Source: Candidatus Heimdallarchaeota archaeon
GTDB lineage: Archaea; Asgardarchaeota; Heimdallarchaeia; Hodarchaeales; LC-3
Assembly: GCA_027364495.1 (NCBI GenBank)
Contig: DAHXPE010000009.1
Location: 1 to 10,838, forward strand
Length of the DNA: 10,838 nucleotides
Reading direction: 5' to 3'
In this document: piece by piece, positions 1 to 5,060 of the stretch
Numbering within the stretch: position 1 is the stretch's first letter
Layout: each line of letters starts with the position of its first letter
The notes under the pieces: generated by a model
Told to the model about the DNA's origin: nothing
Database searches by the model: none
Seen by the model: the letters and a program-made list of their open reading frames with translations, nothing else
Translations under genes and position numbers: made by a program

Positions 1-162
1 TCCAAATGCATATTCGGGTAAGCAAATGAAAGTAAAATCTGTTTGAACCGTGGTCTTTTCTAATTGCTTAGATATTAATTCTTTATAATAAGTTAATTGG
101 ACCATTGGATCCTGTGATTTCAGTAAAGGCTGAATTGAAATTAGGTTATATATCGTATCCAA
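1..162 (-). CDS. Probable carbon-nitrogen hydrolase (nitrilase superfamily), N-terminal part, cut by window edge
   Basis: This frame is open to the left edge and encodes the first 54 residues of a protein. It reads from a TTG at 162; no ATG or GTG lies between that codon and the upstream in-frame TAA. The start MDTIYNLISIQP resembles the first beta strand of nitrilase-fold enzymes. The segment FICLPEYAFG (residues 45-54) resembles the beta strand ending in the Pro-Glu pair that carries the first catalytic residue of the Glu-Lys-Cys triad, here Glu50. Family members hydrolyse C-N bonds of nitriles, amides or N-carbamoyl compounds; the substrate cannot be told here. The Lys and Cys of the triad lie outside the window. 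The gene is divergent from the nucleoside phosphorylase. The reading frame is well supported, but the family call rests on a short match and is moderate. Confidence 0.5.
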   Translation of the reverse strand, partial: MDTIYNLISIQPLLKSQDPMVQLTYYKELISKQLEKTTVQTDFTFICLPEYAFG

Positions 163-188
163 TTTTATACCTATTAATAAAATAAATG

Positions 189-200
189 TTAAGTATTTAT
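189..200 (-). promoter_or_regulatory. Candidate TATA-like element for the carbon-nitrogen hydrolase gene
   Basis: The minus-strand sequence ATAAATACTTAA lies 27-38 nt upstream of the TTG at 162. This is the spacing expected of an archaeal TATA/BRE element on a nearly leaderless mRNA. The same 12-mer in the opposite orientation lies 29-40 nt upstream of the methyltransferase start at 10272. The call rests only on spacing and A+T-rich composition. Confidence 0.25.
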
Positions 201-215
201 CTTACTAATTATATC

Positions 216-228
216 AAATATATAAGGA
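216..228 (+). promoter_or_regulatory. Candidate TATA box for the nucleoside phosphorylase gene
   Basis: AAATATATAAGGA is a good archaeal TATA-like match. If used, it would place transcription start near 250 and give a leader of roughly 50 nt before the ATG at 301. A weaker alternative (AAAATTTAT, near 266-275) would give a nearly leaderless transcript. The sequence alone cannot decide between them. Confidence 0.3.
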
Positions 229-300
229 AATGAAATTATTATCTCTTTGAATTATTTTTGAAAGCAAAATTTATCCTCAACCGAATTAAAAGTGAAAATA

Positions 301-1077
301 ATGAATCAACCACCTAAAATACTGTATCACATCAAGGTTAAACGTGACACCAATCTTCCAAGATATCTCATTTCTTGTGGAGACCCTGGTAGAGCTCAGA
401 GAATTGCAGATGAATTTTTATCAGATTCTAATGAATTAGCTAAAAATAGGGAATATTGGTCTTTTACTGGAAGTTACAAAGGGGTAGATCTTGTTGTTTC
501 TTCTATGGGCATAGGGAGTCCCAGTACAGCCATCGGACTCGAGGAATTTGCAATGGTTGGTGTCGATACATTTATACGTGTTGGAACATCCGGCTCACTA
601 TCTTCAGACGTAAAGCATGGAGCAATTGTTAACGCAACTAGTTCTGTAAGAGATGAAGGTACTTCAAAGCAATATATCCCTTTAGAATATCCAGCTGTTG
701 CCTCTGTTGATGTTATACTTGCTTTGAGAAAGGCTGCATTTCAATTAAAAATTGAAAATTATCATGAAGGAATAGTCCATTCTAAAGATTCCTTTTATTC
801 TGAGTACCCAGATTTTACTGCTCAGAATGATTTTACTAGAGAAAGATGGAATAGCTGGAAAAAAGGAAACGTTCTAGCTACTGAAATGGAATGTTCTATC
901 TTATTTGTTTTATCACAAATAAGAAAGTGGAGATCTGGTTCTATTTTAGCTGTTGTCGGTTCAACTTGGGATGAAAAACCTATTGCCAATAATCCTTTTG
1001 CGGGTCAAACCGAAGCTATAACTACAGCACTTGAAGCTATTAAAATCTTAGCTGAAGTAGATTCAAATAAAATATAG
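301..1077 (+). CDS. udp: Uridine phosphorylase-type nucleoside phosphorylase (NP-I family)
   Basis: This 258-residue protein belongs to the hexameric NP-I nucleoside phosphorylases, which cleave a nucleoside with phosphate into base and ribose-1-phosphate in cytosolic salvage. Visible signatures are GDPGR (27-31) and Arg50 for phosphate, MGIGSPST (69-76), RVGTSG (93-98, phosphate and ribose), and EMEC (195-198), matching the ribose-binding EME triplet. Length and order fit uridine phosphorylase. The base-binding loop after SFY (164-166) reads SEYPDF. It lacks the Gln and Arg that bind uracil in the Escherichia coli enzyme, so substrate preference is uncertain and purine nucleosides are possible. 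An in-frame GTG at 292 could add three residues. ATG 301 is preferred by codon type, as neither has a clear Shine-Dalgarno sequence. The gene lies upstream of, and on the same strand as, rpo5, but their functions are unrelated. Confidence 0.85.
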   Translation: MNQPPKILYHIKVKRDTNLPRYLISCGDPGRAQRIADEFLSDSNELAKNREYWSFTGSYKGVDLVVSSMGIGSPSTAIGLEEFAMVGVDTFIRVGTSGSLSSDVKHGAIVNATSSVRDEGTSKQYIPLEYPAVASVDVILALRKAAFQLKIENYHEGIVHSKDSFYSEYPDFTAQNDFTRERWNSWKKGNVLATEMECSILFVLSQIRKWRSGSILAVVGSTWDEKPIANNPFAGQTEAITTALEAIKILAEVDSNKI

Positions 1078-1167
1078 CGATGAATTAATACCTTCAATTA
1101 TTCCAAGCTAGTCTATTCGAAAAATCAATAAGGTTTTGAAATTAATTAAAGAAATTACAATTAGATA

Positions 1168-1185
1168 GAATTTTTCGAAATTCGA
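1168..1185 (+). promoter_or_regulatory. Hairpin with TTCG loop between udp and rpo5; possible terminator or operator
   Basis: GAATTT (1168-1173) and AAATTC (1178-1183) are perfect inverted repeats around a TTCG tetraloop. A second palindrome, TCGAA-A-TTCGA (1175-1185), overlaps the first. A T7 tract follows at 1197-1203 and runs into the rpo5 TATA-like element. The position suits either termination of udp transcription or protein binding just upstream of the rpo5 promoter. The role is inferred. Confidence 0.35.
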
Positions 1186-1198
1186 CCTTTACCATCTT

Positions 1199-1208
1199 TT
1201 TTTAAAAG
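1199..1208 (+). promoter_or_regulatory. Candidate TATA box for rpo5
   Basis: TTTTTAAAAG lies 24-33 nt upstream of the ATG at 1232. TTTAAA-type boxes at this spacing are typical of archaeal promoters. If used, transcription would begin at or very near the start codon and yield a leaderless mRNA, which agrees with the absence of a Shine-Dalgarno sequence. It also argues against the TTG codons at 1220 and 1223 as starts. Confidence 0.45.
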
Positions 1209-1231
1209 AATATTCATATTTGTTGGTTGTT

Positions 1232-1807
1232 ATGAACGCATTAGAACTCAGGCGTAATAAAGTTATCGAAGGAGCTAAATCTATTCTCAAAACAAGGGAC
1301 TATTCACTTCTTGAAGAATATTACAATGAAGAACTTGCTCATTACGATTTAATTGGGGAAAAAGTAGATAAAAAAGATAAAAAAAAGCAACGAATAATTA
1401 TTCGTATTCCTGACGATGATCCTGTAGGAGTAACTAAATTAAGAGAATTTAAAGAATTCATTGATAGTAAAGAAGGATTCCAAGAATCAATTCTTTTAGC
1501 ACTTTCAAAATATACACATTATACTAAGAAGGAAGCTGAAGAAGCAGGTATTGAAACTTTTTCAATTAAATTTCCTTTCTTTGATTTATTTCAGCATGAA
1601 TTAGTACCCACACATGAATTTGCAACCGAAGCAGAAATTCAAGAGATCATTGATAAATATGCCATAGACGTAAAACAATTACCTAAAATATTAGTTACTG
1701 ATCCAGCTGTTCAACTATTAGGTGCAAAGATTGGAGATGTTGTTAAAATTATTCGTGAATCTCCAACTGCTGGTAAATATGTCGTTTATAGATATTGCAT
1801 AGAGTAA
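1232..1807 (+). CDS. rpoH: RNA polymerase subunit Rpo5/RpoH with eukaryotic RPB5-like N-terminal domain
   Basis: This 191-residue protein is a subunit of the archaeal RNA polymerase. The C-terminal ~70 residues (from HELVPTHE, 122-129, through QLPKI, DPAVQLLGAKIGDVVKIIR and SPTAGKYVVYR) are the conserved Rpb5/RpoH assembly domain. In most archaea that domain is the whole protein, about 75-85 residues. Here about 118 residues precede it. Parts of them match the yeast RPB5 jaw domain in order: PVGVTKLREFKEFI (64-77) against PSVGVKTMKTFVIHI, then GFQESILLALSKYT (82-95), then AGIETF (105-110) against ATIETF before the junction. A Lys-rich stretch (44-52) interrupts the N-terminal part. ATG 1232 is preferred over TTG 1220 because it sits at leaderless distance from a TATA-like box. 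The gene is not adjacent to rpoB or rpoA in this window. The family call is secure; the jaw homology is read by eye. Confidence 0.95.
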   Translation: MNALELRRNKVIEGAKSILKTRDYSLLEEYYNEELAHYDLIGEKVDKKDKKKQRIIIRIPDDDPVGVTKLREFKEFIDSKEGFQESILLALSKYTHYTKKEAEEAGIETFSIKFPFFDLFQHELVPTHEFATEAEIQEIIDKYAIDVKQLPKILVTDPAVQLLGAKIGDVVKIIRESPTAGKYVVYRYCIE

Positions 1808-1846
1808 AATCTATTTTGAATTAAAAATCTCTTATTATAAAAATAG

Positions 1847-1885
1847 AAAAAAAAATTAAGTTGATTTAAAGAAAAGATAAAAAAT
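1847..1885 (-). terminator. T-rich termination region of the transglutaminase-like gene
   Basis: On the minus strand, directly after the stop at 1887, oligo-T tracts follow one another. They include a run of six or more T just downstream of the stop and a T9 run at 1855-1847. Archaeal transcription commonly ends at such U-tracts without a stem. The region lies in the convergent gap with rpo5. Confidence 0.4.
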
Positions 1886-1886
1886 T

Positions 1887-4790
1887 TCAATCTAAATTTT
1901 TAAGTAAAATTCGTTTTTTATCAGTTTTTTTTATAATTATTGCAATTACTAAAGCAAAGAAAAAGCTGAAGGAAACAAATCTGAAATTTGATGATTGAAC
2001 TACTTCAATTTCTTTATGTAAATTTGTCTGATCAGGTTGCAATAACTTTGCATCAGTTTTAATTGCAGTAGATATTTTATCATCAATCTTAAATAATGAC
2101 TTGGTATTAGTATTGCTACTCATTATGGTCACTGCAGCACCTGTTGCTACTTTTACCTGGAATGGATCGTAATTAATATTTGCAGTATCGGTGTAAATAT
2201 TGTAGTGATCATTAGTCCTATTGGTATCTGAAAAGCCTAAACCACAAGTTATATCATTGTTAGGAGCACGACAGGTAGGCGAACTTACAGTTTCAGTTGA
2301 ACTCAAGATACCAATAAAAGTTAACGGTGCTGTCCCATGCAACGATACATACCCAGGTAAATTTGGATAAAACGGATAATAGGTGAACGTCGCTGTTGCT
2401 ATACTAGTAGCTGGATTCGTTTGGACTACAACTTTCGTATCATTATTCGGATCCCAATACCGCGGTTGTGCTGATTGCGATACATTTGTTGTTGACGTGT
2501 ATAATACCTGAAATGTGACGTTATATGCTCCAGCTCCTATAAATGAGGTAACTGCTGTACCTGTATAAAACAACCTTGCTACAAAAACTGAAACATGTAC
2601 AACACCTCTAGTATAACTATAATTCTTAAATGATTGAGATTCCAATATGCCATTATCATTTAAATCATTATTATCAAATTGATATGTACCATTAATGAGA
2701 TTTTTTTGATCAACTCCAACACGATCAATGGATATACCAAAATTAGCTTGCCCAGCTTGTGTTGACAAATCATCACTAAAATTCAAGGAATAAGGATCAA
2801 TAAAGGCTATTCTTGAACTGGATGAAGAACTTTGCTGGCTTCCTAATTGATTAACATTTAAATATTGAGCTAAAACAGAACCAACTGGATCTGCAATAAC
2901 CCATTCAAAAGTTGGACCATTAGCTGTGAATAATGGAACTAACACTTCAGTCCACGCCATTTTATCTAATCGCTGGTAAACTGTAACATACGGGTTTGAA
3001 CTTGCACTAGTTGAAGTGTTGCCCAAAGCGTAACCGGTAACAAATCTAGCAGGTATTCCTTCGGCTCTCAAAATCATAGTCAAGGCTGCTGCAAATTCAG
3101 AAGAAAGACCCTTTTTAACTGATAAAAACCAATTAACATAGTCTTGACCTGGATTTGGATAATTAACACCAGGTGTTGTGCTTGCACGGGTTTGAGTAAG
3201 CCAAAAATCAGCATCAAAAGTTAACCCCATAGAACCTCCTTGACGTTGGATACCAAGGATTTGGGAATTAATACTTGGACTCATTGCATTTAATAAACTA
3301 TTGACGTTATCCATAACTGTTCCATTTGGATTAAAATATTTGCTTTTTTCTTGATAAACCAAAGGAGCCCACGCTTGATAATTTATTACTGAGGAATTTG
3401 GAGTTGTTCCATCAGCTGCATTTGGTAATTGTAAGTAAGCATTACTTATAGCAGTCCAAGCTGCAGGACTAAACACCGACTGATAATCTGATATTGATCC
3501 TGAGTGTGAATTAATGTATTGATAATTTGGTTCTAAATAATTCATTGAATAATTCATGAAATCATTTGTACCTGAACTTGAAAAACCATCAAGCCTCAAA
3601 CCAACACTTGAAACTGGAAAATCCTGTAATGCCGCTTGAGTTTCTGTAAATCCGCAACTTGAAATGCCTGTTAAAGGGTAACAGTTAGCCAAAATTTTTC
3701 CATTTCCGGAATATACAACTGTTTTGTTTGGATTAATGAATGAACCATAAAAGGTACTATCTGTGCCATTAATACCATATGTTCTGCCATTCCAAACAGC
3801 TGGTAATGATTGATCATACAGGCTCGTATGATTCATTAACGTAGTCACTGTCAAACTATAGGCATTATAATTCCTCTGTGCAGGTGGTGGAGAGGAAGGA
3901 GTTATAAGATACTTATCAGGAACAGGTTGAGATAATGTTTGATTATTAAATTGTGTTCCAGCCAAATAAACTTTTTCAGTTGTAGTTCCAGTTGGAGCTG
4001 GGAAAAATGTTCCAGATTTTGCAGTAACAGCATCATATTTATAAGAATAATAGGTTTGCTCTTTAAAATATGAACTAATTTTTTCGTTACTACCAAAACG
4101 TGCCGGATCAGGCGAATTATTTGTCACATTAAACACAGGAGTAAAGGGTGCATTAAGTCCAGCTCTAAATTGGTCTAAAATATTATTAAGATAGTATTGT
4201 GCATTCCAAGATGGAGTTTTAAACATTGAAAAATTTATATTTCCTACATTAAAAGGCTGAGGATTCGGTTCTTGGGAAACCACACCAAGGCCTAAGGTGC
4301 TTAGTAAACTACTTCCTGTGAAAATTACCAGAACTACCAATGCCGGAATAATTTGACCTAAATTTTGGCTTAATGGTTTATTTATTAATTCTTTTATATT
4401 TTTAGCGAAAATTTTTGATAGGAATACTGAAATAAGACTGGCTCCACTTATTGCTACATATAATTGATTGTTAAAGTTAACTAATTGAAAAGCAACTGTA
4501 TAAAGTCTGAGTATTTCAACAAGGAAACTAAATCCAAATGAAAATTTTCCAAACCCTTTCCTGAGGGCTAAAACCTCGATTGAACCTAGTATGAATGATC
4601 CAAATAAAAGATTAGCGTTCAAGGAATTCGTGATAGATTGACTAGTTGAATTACAAATTGCTATACAACCAAAACTTGAAAAAGTATTAAAGTATAAAGA
4701 AAGGGATGTAGAAATCATAAGAAGAAGATTGATCGAAATAATGTAAGTTATAAAAGCCGGAGCTTTATTCTTAGCTAATACATCAGACAT
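1887..4790 (-). CDS. Large membrane-anchored protein with degenerate transglutaminase-like domain
   Basis: This 967-residue protein has about five hydrophobic helices at the N-terminus (roughly 12-33, 58-76, 84-103, 110-128, 147-170). A long Ser/Thr/Asn-rich region with many N-glycosylation sequons follows, probably extracytoplasmic. One C-terminal helix (936-953) ends in a basic tail. Residues about 520-640 match a transglutaminase-like core: GLSSEFAAAL (561-570), LRAEGIPARFVTGYALG, KMAWTEV, WVIADP. In active members these read GxCxxFA, HAW and DP. Here Ser563 replaces Cys and Met611 replaces His, and only Asp634 remains. A thiol transglutaminase or protease activity is therefore unlikely, and a structural or ligand-binding role is inferred. 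The ectodomain C-terminal to the core is not recognised. ATG 4790 has a GAGGA (4805-4801) 10 nt upstream. It runs convergent to rpo5. Confidence 0.8.
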   Translation of the reverse strand: MSDVLAKNKAPAFITYIISINLLLMISTSLSLYFNTFSSFGCIAICNSTSQSITNSLNANLLFGSFILGSIEVLALRKGFGKFSFGFSFLVEILRLYTVAFQLVNFNNQLYVAISGASLISVFLSKIFAKNIKELINKPLSQNLGQIIPALVVLVIFTGSSLLSTLGLGVVSQEPNPQPFNVGNINFSMFKTPSWNAQYYLNNILDQFRAGLNAPFTPVFNVTNNSPDPARFGSNEKISSYFKEQTYYSYKYDAVTAKSGTFFPAPTGTTTEKVYLAGTQFNNQTLSQPVPDKYLITPSSPPPAQRNYNAYSLTVTTLMNHTSLYDQSLPAVWNGRTYGINGTDSTFYGSFINPNKTVVYSGNGKILANCYPLTGISSCGFTETQAALQDFPVSSVGLRLDGFSSSGTNDFMNYSMNYLEPNYQYINSHSGSISDYQSVFSPAAWTAISNAYLQLPNAADGTTPNSSVINYQAWAPLVYQEKSKYFNPNGTVMDNVNSLLNAMSPSINSQILGIQRQGGSMGLTFDADFWLTQTRASTTPGVNYPNPGQDYVNWFLSVKKGLSSEFAAALTMILRAEGIPARFVTGYALGNTSTSASSNPYVTVYQRLDKMAWTEVLVPLFTANGPTFEWVIADPVGSVLAQYLNVNQLGSQQSSSSSSRIAFIDPYSLNFSDDLSTQAGQANFGISIDRVGVDQKNLINGTYQFDNNDLNDNGILESQSFKNYSYTRGVVHVSVFVARLFYTGTAVTSFIGAGAYNVTFQVLYTSTTNVSQSAQPRYWDPNNDTKVVVQTNPATSIATATFTYYPFYPNLPGYVSLHGTAPLTFIGILSSTETVSSPTCRAPNNDITCGLGFSDTNRTNDHYNIYTDTANINYDPFQVKVATGAAVTIMSSNTNTKSLFKIDDKISTAIKTDAKLLQPDQTNLHKEIEVVQSSNFRFVSFSFFFALVIAIIIKKTDKKRILLKNLD

Positions 4791-4800
4791 GAATTTTAAA

Positions 4801-4805
4801 TCCTC
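4801..4805 (-). promoter_or_regulatory. Shine-Dalgarno-like site of the transglutaminase-like gene
   Basis: The minus strand reads GAGGA, 10 nt upstream of the ATG at 4790. It agrees with the archaeal 16S anti-SD consensus core and supports this start. Confidence 0.4.
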
Positions 4806-4817
4806 TAAAACTATATT

Positions 4818-4830
4818 CCATATATAATTG
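4818..4830 (-). promoter_or_regulatory. Candidate TATA box for the transglutaminase-like gene
   Basis: CAATTATATATGG on the minus strand lies about 28-40 nt upstream of the ATG at 4790. It is a plausible archaeal TATA element giving a very short leader. The whole 4791-5060 gap is A+T-rich, so chance matches are frequent. Confidence 0.3.
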
Positions 4831-4936
4831 ATAAGATTTTAATAATTATTAATCAAAATTCTTTGTAAATATAATTAAATTAAATTTATTTTAAGTTTTA
4901 TAATTTATTTTCTAGTACAATTATATCAATTTTTTG

Positions 4937-4958
4937 AAAAAAAATCCCTTTTAAGGAT
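4937..4958 (-). terminator. Hairpin plus T8 tract downstream of topA
   Basis: Read on the minus strand, a short imperfect stem (ATCC TTAAAAG GGAT, 4958-4944) is followed at once by eight T (4944-4937). It lies about 100 nt past the topA stop and before the promoter of the next minus-strand gene, where a terminator separating the two units would be expected. The stem is only four firm pairs, so the T tract is the stronger part. The rest of 4791-5060 shows no convincing gene. Confidence 0.4.
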
Positions 4959-5060
4959 ATTAATCAATAAAATTTAGACACTGATATTAAAATTCTTCTA
5001 ATTCATGACCTTTTTTATAAAATCAAAATAAATTTGGATTATATAATAGAAAGAAACTTC

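Noticed and set aside
3902..4096. 64-residue minus-strand open frame
   Set aside because: It lies inside the transglutaminase-like gene in another frame and has low-complexity Leu/Ile/Lys content with no recognisable motif.
4791..5060. Possible small gene or RNA in the gap between topA and the transglutaminase-like gene
   Set aside because: It is very A+T-rich with stops in all frames. Only a terminator-like hairpin and promoter-like elements are visible.
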